From Paraburkholderia sp. (lineage in GTDB: Bacteria > Pseudomonadota > Gammaproteobacteria > Burkholderiales > Burkholderiaceae): 64,000 bases of DNA. Where the stretch lies: positions 62,001 to 126,000 of the forward strand of contig NZ_JAPWKB010000018.1 in the NCBI RefSeq assembly GCF_028283785.1. Reading direction: 5' to 3'. This document shows positions 55,105 to 64,000 of this stretch, piece after piece. Position numbers and translations under genes: made by a program. The notes under the pieces were generated by a model, which saw only the letters and a program-made list of their open reading frames with translations, was not told the DNA's origin and searched no databases. The first letter of the stretch is position 1, and the number at the start of each line of letters is the position of its first letter.

Positions 55105-58100
55105 TCATCCGTAGACGATCTCGACCGCGCTGCCTGAAAACTGGCCGCGCAGGTCGGCGAGCAGTTCGTCGGTGGGTTTGACGCGCCACGCGTCGCCCAG
55201 CCGCACTTCGCCTTCGGCGTTCTCGCTGCGATAGACGACCTGGACCGCGAGGCCGTTCGGAATATGCACCGGCTGACGCTGACGGTCGCCATAGCCACCA
55301 CCACCGCCGCCTCCGCCGTTCCGGCCGCCACCACGCGAGGCGGGCACGGGCGCCGCCGCCGGCGGTTCGTCGCTGCCGGCCGAATGCGCTTCCAGCACAC
55401 GACGCAACGCGAGCGGATCGGCGTTGCCGTTCATCTGCACTTTCACCGCCTGCGCATACCGGCTGCGCGCGCGACCGAGATCCATCACCGTTTCGACGGT
55501 AAAGCGGATGCCGCCCGTGAACGCGTCGTTACGCGCCTGACCTTGGACGACCAGCAGTTCGTCTTCCTTGAAGACGGCTTTGTGCGCCTCGAAGACTTCA
55601 TTGAAGACCGTGACTTCGCACTGACCGGTGCCGTCGTCGAGCAACGCGATCAGCATCTTGCCGCGCTGGGTCATCTGCGTACGCAGCGACACGATGATGC
55701 CCGCGACCAGCTTGTCGCGGCCTTCCTTCAGCTCACCGAGCTTCTGGCGCACGAAGCGGCGCACTTCGCCCTTGTATGCGTCGAACAGATGGCCCGACAG
55801 GTAGAAGCCGAGCGCACTCTTCTCTTCCTGGAGCTTCTTCTTTTCCGGCCATGCCGGTTCGTCGACCAGTTCGTGACCTTGCGACGGCGCGTCGCCCATG
55901 TCGAACAGACCGGCTTGCATCGCGTTGGCGCTGGCCTGTTCGGCCGCTTCCATCGCGAGCGACACCGACGCGATCAGTTGCGCGCGATTCTCGTGCAGCA
56001 GATCGAACGCGCCCGCGCGGATCAGCGCCTCGACCGTGCGGCGATTCACCATCCGACGGTCGATCCGGTTGCAGAAATCGAAGATGTCGATAAACGGACC
56101 TTCGCTGCGCGCGCGCAGGATTTCTTCGATCGCGTTCTGGCCGCTGCCCTTGATCGCGCCGAGACCGTAGCGGATCGTCTTCGAGCGCTTGCCGTCGGCC
56201 TCGGCGACCGGCTCGAAGCGATACGCGGACGCGTTGATGTCCGGCGGCAGCACCGACATGCCGTTCGTGATGCAGTCTTCGAACAGGATCTTGACCTTGT
56301 CCGTGTCGTCCATCGCCAGCGACATATTCGCGGCCATGAATTCCGACGGATGGTGCGCCTTCAGCCATGCGGTGAAATACGCGAGCAACGCGTACGCGGC
56401 CGCGTGCGACTTGTTGAAGCCGTAGCCCGCGAACTTCTCCATCAAGTCGAAGATTTCGTCGGCCTTTTCGGCGGTCAGACCGTTCTTCGCCGCGCCTTCG
56501 CGGAACAGCTCGCGATGCTCGGCCATTTCCTCGGCTTTCTTCTTACCCATCGCGCGACGCAGCAAGTCGGCGCCACCGAGCGAGTAACCGCCGATGATCT
56601 GCGCCATCTGCATCACCTGCTCCTGATAGACCATGATCCCGTAGGTCTCTTTCAGGATGGGCTCGACGCGCGGATCCGGATACTCGACGACTTCGCGGCC
56701 GTGCTTACGCGCGCAGAAGCTCGGAATCAGGTCCATCGGGCCCGGACGATACAACGCGACGAGCGCGATGATGTCTTCGAAGCGGTCGGGCTGCGCGTCT
56801 TTCAGCATGCCCTGCATGCCGCGGCTTTCCAGCTGGAACACCGCGACCGTGTTCGCTTTTTTCAGGATCGAGAACGACGCGGGATCGTCCAGCGGCACCT
56901 GCCCCAGCGACCAGTCCTGCTTCGACGGATCGAGACGGCGGATATAGCGCTCGGCCCAATCCAGAATGGTCAGCGTGGTCAGGCCCAAAAAGTCGAACTT
57001 GACGAGGCCGACCGCTTCCACGTCGTCCTTGTCGTACTGGCTGACGACGCCGCCGTCTTCGCCTTGCGTGTACAGCGGGCAGAAATCGGTCAACTTGCCG
57101 GGCGCGATCAGCACGCCGCCCGCGTGCATGCCGACGTTACGCGTCAGGCCTTCCACGCGCTGCGCGAGTTCGAGCAGCTGATGCACTTCGTCTTCGTTGT
57201 CGAAGCGCTCCTGCAGCAGCGGCTCTTCCTTCATCGCGTCGGCGATCGTGACGTGCTTGCCCGGCTTGAACGGGATCAGCTTCGCGACGCCGTCGGTGAA
57301 CATGTAGCCGAGATCCAGCACGCGGCCGATATCGCGCACCGCGGCCTTGGCCGCCATCGTGCCGAACGTCGCGATCTGCGACACGGCGTCCGCGCCGTAC
57401 TTCTGCTTCACGTACTGGATGACGCGGTCGCGCCCTTCCTGACAGAAGTCGATGTCGAAGTCGGGCATCGAAACCCGTTCCGGATTCAGGAACCGTTCGA
57501 ACAGCAGGTTGTAGCGCAGCGGATCGAGGTCGGTCACGCCGAGCGCGTATGCGACCAGCGAGCCCGCGCCCGACCCCCGGCCCGGACCGACCGGCACGCC
57601 GTTGTTCTTCGCCCAGTTGATAAAGTCCGCAACGATCAGGAAGTAGCCCGGAAAGCCCATCTTGATGATCGTGCCGCACTCGAATTCGAGGCGCTTGTAA
57701 TAGGTTTCGCGCTGCGCGTCGCGTTCCGCTTCGGTCGGGAAAAGTTGTTCGAGACGCTTTTCGAGACCGTCTTTCGACAGTTGCACGAGGTAGTCGTCGA
57801 GCGACATGCCGTCAGGTGTCGGAAACAGCGGCAATTTCGGCTTGCCGAGTTCGAGCGTCAGGTTGCAGCGCTTCGCGATTTCAACGGTATTGGCCAGCGC
57901 CGACGGAATATCGGCGAACTGCGCCGCCATTTCTTCCTGCGTGCGGAAAAACTGGTCGTTCGTGAAGCGCTTCGAGCGACGCGGGTTGGCGAGAATATCG
58001 CCTTCGGAAATACACACGCGCGCTTCGTGCGCGGTGAAGTCGTCCGGCGTCATGAACTGCAACGGATGCGTGGCAACCACCGGCAATTTCATCGACGCCG

Positions 58101-58668
58101 CGAGCGTGACCGCCTGCTGAACGTAGTGCTCGCCGCCCGGCTGGCCGCAGCGCTGCAACTCGATGTAAAACCCACCCGGAAATACTTTCGCCCAGTGCGC
58201 GGCATTGCGACGCGCCGCCTCTTCGTTGCCTGCCGCCAGCGCCATCCCGACGTCGCCCTGCTGCGCGCCGGACAGCGCGAGCAGGCCTTCGCCCAGTTCG
58301 CCTTCGAGCCACGCGGTTTCGACTTCCGCGCGACCGCGATACTGGTTCGTCAGCCACGCCTTGCTCAACAACTCGCACAGATTCAGGTAGCCGCGCCGGT
58401 CCTTGACCAGCAACAGCAGCCGCGAAGGCTTGTCGCGGTCGTCCGGATTGGTGATCCAGACGTCGCAGCCGGCAATGGGTTTGACCCCTTTGCTACGGGC
58501 TTCCTTGTAGAAACGGACGAGGCCGAATGCATTGCCGAGATCGGTGAGCGCGAGTGCGCCCTGACCGTCTTGGGCCGCGGCCTTGACGATGTCGTCAAGA
58601 CGCACGATGCCGTCGGCAATCGAGAATTCGGAGTGAACGCGGAGATGAACGAAGCGGGGATCTGACAT
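55105..58668 (-). CDS. dnaE: DNA polymerase III alpha subunit
   Basis: About 1187 residues from ATG 58668 (an ATG three codons earlier is possible). PHP domain at the N-terminus (MSDPRFVHLRVHSEFSIADG), polymerase core with PDFDIDFCQEGRDRVI and GRGSGAGSLVAYALG, then HhH, OB fold and C-terminal tau-binding part. A Gly-rich stretch (about 1110-1130; RGGGRNGGGGGGGGYGDRQ) lies between the OB fold and the tail, longer than in E. coli. The replicase of the chromosome. Confidence 0.97.
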   Translation of the reverse strand: MSDPRFVHLRVHSEFSIADGIVRLDDIVKAAAQDGQGALALTDLGNAFGLVRFYKEARSKGVKPIAGCDVWITNPDDRDKPSRLLLLVKDRRGYLNLCELLSKAWLTNQYRGRAEVETAWLEGELGEGLLALSGAQQGDVGMALAAGNEEAARRNAAHWAKVFPGGFYIELQRCGQPGGEHYVQQAVTLAASMKLPVVATHPLQFMTPDDFTAHEARVCISEGDILANPRRSKRFTNDQFFRTQEEMAAQFADIPSALANTVEIAKRCNLTLELGKPKLPLFPTPDGMSLDDYLVQLSKDGLEKRLEQLFPTEAERDAQRETYYKRLEFECGTIIKMGFPGYFLIVADFINWAKNNGVPVGPGRGSGAGSLVAYALGVTDLDPLRYNLLFERFLNPERVSMPDFDIDFCQEGRDRVIQYVKQKYGADAVSQIATFGTMAAKAAVRDIGRVLDLGYMFTDGVAKLIPFKPGKHVTIADAMKEEPLLQERFDNEDEVHQLLELAQRVEGLTRNVGMHAGGVLIAPGKLTDFCPLYTQGEDGGVVSQYDKDDVEAVGLVKFDFLGLTTLTILDWAERYIRRLDPSKQDWSLGQVPLDDPASFSILKKANTVAVFQLESRGMQGMLKDAQPDRFEDIIALVALYRPGPMDLIPSFCARKHGREVVEYPDPRVEPILKETYGIMVYQEQVMQMAQIIGGYSLGGADLLRRAMGKKKAEEMAEHRELFREGAAKNGLTAEKADEIFDLMEKFAGYGFNKSHAAAYALLAYFTAWLKAHHPSEFMAANMSLAMDDTDKVKILFEDCITNGMSVLPPDINASAYRFEPVAEADGKRSKTIRYGLGAIKGSGQNAIEEILRARSEGPFIDIFDFCNRIDRRMVNRRTVEALIRAGAFDLLHENRAQLIASVSLAMEAAEQASANAMQAGLFDMGDAPSQGHELVDEPAWPEKKKLQEEKSALGFYLSGHLFDAYKGEVRRFVRQKLGELKEGRDKLVAGIIVSLRTQMTQRGKMLIALLDDGTGQCEVTVFNEVFEAHKAVFKEDELLVVQGQARNDAFTGGIRFTVETVMDLGRARSRYAQAVKVQMNGNADPLALRRVLEAHSAGSDEPPAAAPVPASRGGGRNGGGGGGGGYGDRQRQPVHIPNGLAVQVVYRSENAEGEVRLGDAWRVKPTDELLADLRGQFSGSAVEIVYG

Positions 58669-58970
58669 GGGCGACATTGTAACTCGCCGCTCCCGAAGAT
58701 TCGCACCGCAGACCGCGCCGCCAGCCCGCGTTAGCCATCCGGCCAGGTGTGACGATATTTGACCTGCGTTAGCCGTCCGGCCAGCTTCGGCACAACGTCG
58801 AGATGAGGGATAATACGGGTTTCGCCCCGTTCGACGGGGCCGCGCGACACTGCCTGCGCATCGCGGCGACGCCACCCTAGAAACGTGGCCGCCCGGCGGA
58901 ACGGGCCAGGCGCCGGGTCAGTCCAGACACGGCCGCCCGCGTCGCGCCAGCACCTTTTTGCCGGATCATC

Positions 58971-59861
58971 ATGAGCATCGTCAATCTCTCCTCGTACCAG
59001 TTCGCGACCATCGAAGACACCGCCGCGTGGCGCCCGCACGTCACCGCGCGCTGCGAAGCGCTGGGTCTGCGCGGCACCATCCTGCTCGCGCCGGAAGGCA
59101 TCAACCTGTTCGTCGCCGCCCCGCGCGAGTCGACGGATGCGTTTATCGACTACATCCGCCACGACCCGCTTTTCGAGGGCAAATTCGCAGATCTGCAATT
59201 CAAGGAAAGCGTGTCGGAGAAGCAGCCGTTTCGCCGGATGCTGGTCAAGCTGAAGCGCGAAATCATCACGATGAAAAAACCGGCCATCCGCCCGGAACTC
59301 GGCCGCGCGCCGTCCGTCGATGCGCCCACGCTGAAAGCGTGGCTCGATCGCGGTCACGACGATCACGGCCGCCCGGTGGTGATGCTCGATACGCGTAACG
59401 CATTCGAAATCGACGTCGGCACGTTCGACAACGCGCTCGATTACCGCATTACGAAATTCAGCGAATTTCCCGCGGTCATCGAGCAAAACCGCTCGGATCT
59501 GGAAGGCAAGACGGTCGTGTCGTTCTGCACGGGCGGCATCCGCTGCGAGAAAGCGGCGATCCACATGAAGGAAGTCGGCATCGACAACGTGTACCAGCTC
59601 GAAGGCGGCATCCTGAAGTACTTCGAGGAAGTCGGCGGCGCGCACTATCACGGCGAGTGCTTCGTGTTCGATTACCGCACCGCGCTCAACCCGCAACTCG
59701 AGCCGACCGAAACCGCGCAATGCTTCGGCTGCCGCGCGGTCGTGTCCACCGACGCGCAGAAGTCGTCGCTGTACGTGCCGGGCAAAACCTGTCCCGAATG
59801 CCATCCCGACACGAAGCATCCGGGCGAAACCCGAGCCGCAGACAAGGCGCGAGCGGCCTGA
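58971..59861 (+). CDS. trhO: tRNA uridine(34) hydroxylase, rhodanese-related (TrhO/YceA)
   Basis: A 296-residue protein. N-terminal ferredoxin-like domain (YQFATIEDTAAW to LLAPEGINLF), then a rhodanese domain with active-site CTGGIRCEKA (Cys near 184) and a C-terminal CFGCRAVV-CPECH likely zinc motif. TrhO hydroxylates U34 of tRNA in an O2-dependent way. Confidence 0.93.
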   Translation: MSIVNLSSYQFATIEDTAAWRPHVTARCEALGLRGTILLAPEGINLFVAAPRESTDAFIDYIRHDPLFEGKFADLQFKESVSEKQPFRRMLVKLKREIITMKKPAIRPELGRAPSVDAPTLKAWLDRGHDDHGRPVVMLDTRNAFEIDVGTFDNALDYRITKFSEFPAVIEQNRSDLEGKTVVSFCTGGIRCEKAAIHMKEVGIDNVYQLEGGILKYFEEVGGAHYHGECFVFDYRTALNPQLEPTETAQCFGCRAVVSTDAQKSSLYVPGKTCPECHPDTKHPGETRAADKARAA

Positions 59862-59985
59862 CACGGCACATTACGTCTACGCGACATCACGCAGCGCGGG
59901 TTTCAAGCCGCCCGGCCTGGCTGGCTGAGTTGTCCTGACCCGCCCTTTCCGTTCACTCCGCGCTCCACGCACCCGCCCGCTGCGA

Positions 59986-60873
59986 ATGTCTCAGCCTTCC
60001 TACCGGGGACGCTTCGCGCCGTCCCCAACCGGCCCGCTGCATATCGGCTCGCTGGTCAGCGCGCTGGCCAGCTGGCTCGACGCGCGCGCGCATCGCGGCA
60101 TATGGCTCGTGCGCATCGAAGATATCGACGGTCCGCGCACGGTGCCCGGCGCCGCCGATGACATCCTCGCCACACTCGCCCGTTTCGGCATGCACGCCGA
60201 CCAGCCGCCCGTCTGGCAAAGCGCACGCATCGACCGGTACCGGCAGGCGCTCGCGCAATTGCAGGCCGCCGCCTACGTTTATCCCTGCGGCTGCACGCGC
60301 AAGGAAATCGCCGACTCGTTGCTGCACGCGCACGCGCGCCACACCACGCTCGCCTATCCAGGCACGTGCCGCCACGGTCTGCACGGCAAACCCGCGCGCG
60401 CGTGGCGTCTGCGCGTGCCCGACGGCGACGCCGCCGTCATCGGTTTCGACGATCGCTGGCAAGGCGCCCAGACGCAGAATCTGGCCACGGAAGTAGGCGA
60501 TTTCGTGCTGCGTCGCGCGGACGATCAATGGGCGTATCAACTCGCCGTCGTCGTCGACGATGCGGACGCGGACATCACGCATATTGTGCGCGGCGCCGAT
60601 CTGCTCGACTCGACCGCCCGGCAAATCTATTTGCAACGCTGTCTCGGCGTGGCCTCGCCGTCCTATCTGCACGTGCCCGTCGTCACCAACGGTGACGGCG
60701 AAAAGCTCAGCAAGCAGACCGGCGCGACCGCGCTCGATGTGAACCGGCCGCTGGACGCGCTTTGCGTTGCGGCCGGACATCTGGGACTGACGCTGGACAG
60801 CGGCGCAGATGCGTCGCTCGAACGGTTTTATGCCGCGGCCACGGCGGCGTGGGCGCAACGCTTCGGCGAATAA
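59986..60873 (+). CDS. gluQ: Glutamyl-Q tRNA(Asp) synthetase
   Basis: A 295-residue protein with GRFAPSPTGPLHIGSLVSALASW (HIGH-like, 8-30), the zinc-type YPCGCTRKE and YPGTCRHG pairs, and the KLSKQTGA (KMSKS-like). It lacks the anticodon-binding domain of GluRS and glutamylates queuosine on tRNA(Asp). Confidence 0.95.
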   Translation: MSQPSYRGRFAPSPTGPLHIGSLVSALASWLDARAHRGIWLVRIEDIDGPRTVPGAADDILATLARFGMHADQPPVWQSARIDRYRQALAQLQAAAYVYPCGCTRKEIADSLLHAHARHTTLAYPGTCRHGLHGKPARAWRLRVPDGDAAVIGFDDRWQGAQTQNLATEVGDFVLRRADDQWAYQLAVVVDDADADITHIVRGADLLDSTARQIYLQRCLGVASPSYLHVPVVTNGDGEKLSKQTGATALDVNRPLDALCVAAGHLGLTLDSGADASLERFYAAATAAWAQRFGE

Positions 60874-60910
60874 TCACGCGCGGGCGTCGGCCTGAACGAT
60901 CCGCAAAAAG

Positions 60911-60937
60911 AAAACGCCGTCACGAAGACGGCGTTTT
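60911..60937. terminator. Bidirectional terminator between gluQ and rhlE
   Basis: A perfect 11-bp stem AAAACGCCGTC/GACGGCGTTTT with ACGAA loop between two convergent genes, flanked by A and T runs. Confidence 0.9.
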
Positions 60938-60966
60938 GCTTTGCAGCGGATCAGCGCTTCAGCGCA

Positions 60967-62457
60967 TCAATTCGACGACGTCGTCGTCTTGCGCGGCATG
61001 CCGAAGCCACCGAGCAGCGCGGCGAGCGGCTGCTTCGACGTCGATTTTTGCGGCGCGGCTTCCTTCACTTCGTCGGCCTTGCGTGCGGACGCGGACGGCT
61101 CATACGGCTTCGAGAAAAAATCGTCGACCGGTTGCTGACGATGATGATGCGGACGCTCGAACGACGACGCCGAACCCGGCGTGCGGCGGCGACCGGCGCT
61201 GGCGCGCTCGTCACGACCTTCGCGGCCCTCGCGGCTTTCGCGGCTTTCGCGCTCGCGACGCGGACGCTCTTCGTGATGATGGCGAACCGGCGTATCGACC
61301 GTCAGATGCTGGACGTCGAGCGGACGCTTGATCAGCTTCTCGATATCGGCGAGCTGCTTGCGCTCGTTCGGGCTGCACAGCGACAGCGCGTCGCCCGACG
61401 CACCCGCGCGACCCGTACGGCCGATCCGGTGCACGTAATCTTCCGCGTTGAACGGCAGATCGAAGTTGATCACGGCCGGCAGTTCGGCGATGTCCAGACC
61501 GCGTGCCGCGACGTCGGTGGCGACCAGCGCCTCGATTTCGCCGCGCTTGAACGAGTCCAGTGCCTGCATCCGTTCGTTCTGCGTGCGGTCGCCGTGAATC
61601 GCCGTGGCGACCACGCCGTCGCGCTCCAGCGCGCGGGCAAGACGGCTCGCGCCGATCTTGCTGTTACAGAACACGATCACCTGCTTCAGGCTGCGATCGC
61701 GGATCAGTTTCACGACCGCGCCGGTCTTGTCGCCCTCGGCCACTTCGTAGACGATCTGCGTCACGTTGGTGGCCGTCGAGTTGCTGCGCGCGACTTCGAT
61801 GGTCTGCGGGTTACGCAGATAGGTCGCCGCGAGCTTCTTGATTTCGCCGGAGAACGTGGCCGAAAACAGCAGCGTCTGACGTTCTTTCGGCAGCAGGTTC
61901 AGGATGCGTTGCAGATCGGGCAGGAAACCCATATCGAGCATCCGGTCGGCTTCGTCGAGCACCAGCATCTGCACCTGACCCAGATTCACGTTCTTTTGCT
62001 GAACGTGGTCGAGCAGACGGCCCGGCGTCGCGATCAGGATTTCGACGCCACGGCGCAGTTGTTCGGATTGCGGATTCATATCCACGCCGCCGAACACCAC
62101 CGCGCTACGCAACGACGTGTGCTTGCCGTATGCGTGAACGTTGGCGGCAACCTGGTCGGCGAGTTCGCGGGTCGGCGTGAGGATCAGCGCGCGCACCGGA
62201 TGGCGCGCCGGCGACGCGCTCGTGCTCGCGTGCGGCAGCAGGCGCTGGATGATCGGCAGCGAGAAGCTGGCCGTCTTGCCGGTGCCCGTTTGCGCCGCGC
62301 CCATCACGTCGCGCCCGGACAGCACGACGGGAATGGCTTCAGCCTGGATCGGGGTGGGCGTCGTATAGCCCTGCTCCACGATGGCTTTGAGAATATCGGG
62401 CGCGAGGCCGAATTGATCGAAGGTCGCAGTGCTGGGCGTGACGGCTGTGTCGGACAT
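60967..62457 (-). CDS. rhlE: DEAD-box RNA helicase (RhlE type)
   Basis: A 496-residue helicase: Q-motif (FDQFGLAPDILKAI, TPTPIQ), AQTGTGKT (55-62), PTRELADQ, VLDEADRMLDMGF, SAT and HRIGRTGRAG, then a basic/Arg-rich tail (about 395-460; RRERESRESREGREGR) ending in a charged segment. RhlE-like helicases help ribosome assembly and cold adaptation. Confidence 0.95.
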   Translation of the reverse strand: MSDTAVTPSTATFDQFGLAPDILKAIVEQGYTTPTPIQAEAIPVVLSGRDVMGAAQTGTGKTASFSLPIIQRLLPHASTSASPARHPVRALILTPTRELADQVAANVHAYGKHTSLRSAVVFGGVDMNPQSEQLRRGVEILIATPGRLLDHVQQKNVNLGQVQMLVLDEADRMLDMGFLPDLQRILNLLPKERQTLLFSATFSGEIKKLAATYLRNPQTIEVARSNSTATNVTQIVYEVAEGDKTGAVVKLIRDRSLKQVIVFCNSKIGASRLARALERDGVVATAIHGDRTQNERMQALDSFKRGEIEALVATDVAARGLDIAELPAVINFDLPFNAEDYVHRIGRTGRAGASGDALSLCSPNERKQLADIEKLIKRPLDVQHLTVDTPVRHHHEERPRRERESRESREGREGRDERASAGRRRTPGSASSFERPHHHRQQPVDDFFSKPYEPSASARKADEVKEAAPQKSTSKQPLAALLGGFGMPRKTTTSSN

Positions 62458-62833
62458 GGTGGCTTTCGCTAAAAATGCGCCTGGCGCGGCGCGCGCGGCT
62501 TACGGCAGCATACGGCCGGGGCCGCGGAGGGCATCAGGATGAGGGCGGAGCCACGGCATGCCGCACGACCCAGATCACTGGGAAAAGGATGCGGCCGGCT
62601 CCGGCCGACGGAAACACCCGCCGGAAAGGCCGGTATTGTAGCACTTCAGCACAAATACTCATGGCGCGACCGTCGGCTTTCTGCTGCACCGGGTGATGCC
62701 GCACCCGGCGCGCGCCGCCGCCGCGACCCAACCAGAACCCGAACACACCGTCAATCCGCAGGCTAGAACACGCTGACGACAGCGCTGTGACAAATGAGCG
62801 CCAGTTCGATACGGCTCGACGCCCGCCGCCCGC

Positions 62834-64000
62834 TCACCACGTCTCGCGCATCACCATCAGCCGCAGTTCGGTCATATCTTCGATTGCGTAGCGCACCCCT
62901 TCGCGCCCCAGCCCCGAATCCTTGACGCCGCCATACGGCATGTTGTCCACGCGAAACGACGGCACATCGTTGATTACGACGCCGCCGACCTCCAGCGTAT
63001 CCCATGCGCGGTGCGCGTGCGCGAGTGAATCAGTAAAAATGCCCGCTTGCAGGCCGAAATCGCTGTCGTTGACGGTGGCGAGCGCGGCGTCGAAATCGTC
63101 GAAACGCTCGAGCAGCGCGACCGGACCGAACGCCTCCTTGCGATAGAGATCGGTATCGCGCTTCACGCCTTCGAGCAGCGTCGCTTCGAACATCGCGCCT
63201 TCGACCTTGCCGCCCGCGACGATTGTTGCGCCCGCCGCAACGGCGCTCTCCATCCAGCCCGCCAGCCGCTTCGATTCCGATTCGGAAATCATCGGCCCGA
63301 CGAAGGTTTTCTCGTCTTTCGGATCGCCCATCACCAGCGATTTCGTTTTCGCGATCAGTTTTTCGCGCAACGCGTCGTAAAGGCTCGCGTGAATCAGGAT
63401 CCGCTGCACGCCGATACAACTCTGGCCGGATTGATAAAACGCGCCGAACGCGAGCCGCTCGACCACGTAGTCGAGCTTGCCGCCCTGATCGGCATCGACG
63501 ATCGCCGCCGCGTTGCCGCCCAGCTCCAGAATCACCTTCTTCTTGCCCGCTTTCTTCTTCAGATCCCAACCGACCGCCGGCGAACCGGTGAACGACAGCA
63601 GCTTGAAACGCTCGTCGGTCGTGAACAGATCGGCGCCGTCGCGATGCGCGGGCAGGATCGAAAACGCGCCTTTGGGCAAATCCGTTTCCGCGAGAATCTC
63701 GCCCATGATCAGCGCGCCGACCGGCGTGCGGCTCGCGGGCTTCAGCACGAACGGCACGCCCGCGGCAATCGCCGGGGCGACCTTGTGCGCGGTGAGATTC
63801 AACGGGAAATTGAACGGCGAGATAAACGAGCACGGCCCGATCGGCACGCGCTTCACGTAGCCGTGATAACCCTTCGCGCGCGGCGAAATCTGCAGATTCA
63901 CGATCTCACCGTCGATCCGCACGGCTTCCTCGGCGGCCACCTTGAACGTGTCGATCAGCCGCGTCACTTCGCCGCGCGAATCGTTGATCGGCTTGCCGGC
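62834..64000 (-). CDS. NAD-dependent aldehyde dehydrogenase (partial, N-terminus beyond window)
   Basis: The frame runs off the right window edge; the visible 388 residues start AGKPINDSRGE. Aldehyde dehydrogenase elements: FISPFNFPLNLTAHK, LSFTGSPAVGWDLKKKAGKKKVILELGG with the catalytic Glu, YQSGQSCIGVQR with the nucleophile Cys, and FGPVALLERF. The substrate cannot be determined; the family includes lactaldehyde and semialdehyde dehydrogenases. The ATG at 63967 is internal, not the start. Confidence 0.9.
   Translation of the reverse strand, partial: AGKPINDSRGEVTRLIDTFKVAAEEAVRIDGEIVNLQISPRAKGYHGYVKRVPIGPCSFISPFNFPLNLTAHKVAPAIAAGVPFVLKPASRTPVGALIMGEILAETDLPKGAFSILPAHRDGADLFTTDERFKLLSFTGSPAVGWDLKKKAGKKKVILELGGNAAAIVDADQGGKLDYVVERLAFGAFYQSGQSCIGVQRILIHASLYDALREKLIAKTKSLVMGDPKDEKTFVGPMISESESKRLAGWMESAVAAGATIVAGGKVEGAMFEATLLEGVKRDTDLYRKEAFGPVALLERFDDFDAALATVNDSDFGLQAGIFTDSLAHAHRAWDTLEVGGVVINDVPSFRVDNMPYGGVKDSGLGREGVRYAIEDMTELRLMVMRETW

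Noticed and set aside
55264..58665. 1133-codon plus-strand frame opposite dnaE
   Set aside because: A high-GC antisense shadow rich in Arg/His/Glu; the minus strand carries the complete polymerase sequence.

Overview
The window is a 64 kb piece of high-GC chromosome from a betaproteobacterium of the order Burkholderiales, most likely Paraburkholderia, Caballeronia or Burkholderia. This is inferred from the third-position GC bias, the purD-hemF-nadD-rsfS-rlmH-maf-rng gene order, the kdp operon with linked kdpDE, Csu-type fimbriae and the lipid A/LPS genes. Almost all of it is ordinary chromosomal content; no prophage, integrative element, CRISPR array, rRNA or tRNA gene was seen.

Left part (1-18980). 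An RDD membrane protein is followed by a metallophosphoesterase / glycosyltransferase / diacylglycerol kinase cluster, then a TetR regulator, a LOG-family phosphoribohydrolase and an SDR oxidoreductase, closed by a perfect terminator hairpin. On the minus strand come a truncated globin, a large FtsX-like permease coupled to a DUF4126 protein, and a SugE-type SMR exporter whose leader carries two ACGR-loop hairpins, the hallmark of a guanidine-II (mini-ykkC) riboswitch. The minus-strand kdpFABCDE operon follows, preceded by a 37-codon membrane ORF that overlaps the 30-codon kdpF.

Repeat region (about 19.1-25.4 kb). Two copies of a non-coding element (A, 818 bp; B, about 704 bp without its insertion) lie in opposite orientation around qor-mgsA-SDR-upp. 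Each has terminal inverted repeats of about 130 bp, each tipped by the same 34-bp palindrome, an internal array of degenerate units of about 58 bp, and outer G/T-rich (C/A-rich on the other side) simple-sequence tracts. Element B is interrupted by an IS30-family insertion sequence whose transposase is broken by two 1-base deletions. The pair could act as an inversion substrate and is the most unusual structure in the window.

Middle (25.6-46.8 kb). The housekeeping run yebC-like regulator, purD, hemF, nadD, rsfS, rlmH, maf, rng is complete except that hemF carries an apparent 1-base insertion. A PAS-GGDEF(degenerate)-EAL protein, a LysR regulator and two VOC-fold proteins follow. Next is a four-gene Csu-like chaperone-usher fimbrial operon (pilin, chaperone, usher, tip) with an inverted repeat upstream and a small half-SCPU-like secreted protein convergent to it. 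A DUF308/permuted-papain fusion, rdgC and small hypothetical genes complete this part.

Right part (46.8-64 kb). Envelope genes dominate: two tandem paralogous GT2 glycosyltransferases, an O-antigen ligase/polymerase-like protein, a GT9 heptosyltransferase-like protein, msbA and a WaaE-like GT2. These are followed by dnaE, trhO, gluQRS, a RhlE-type DEAD-box helicase and an aldehyde dehydrogenase cut by the window end.
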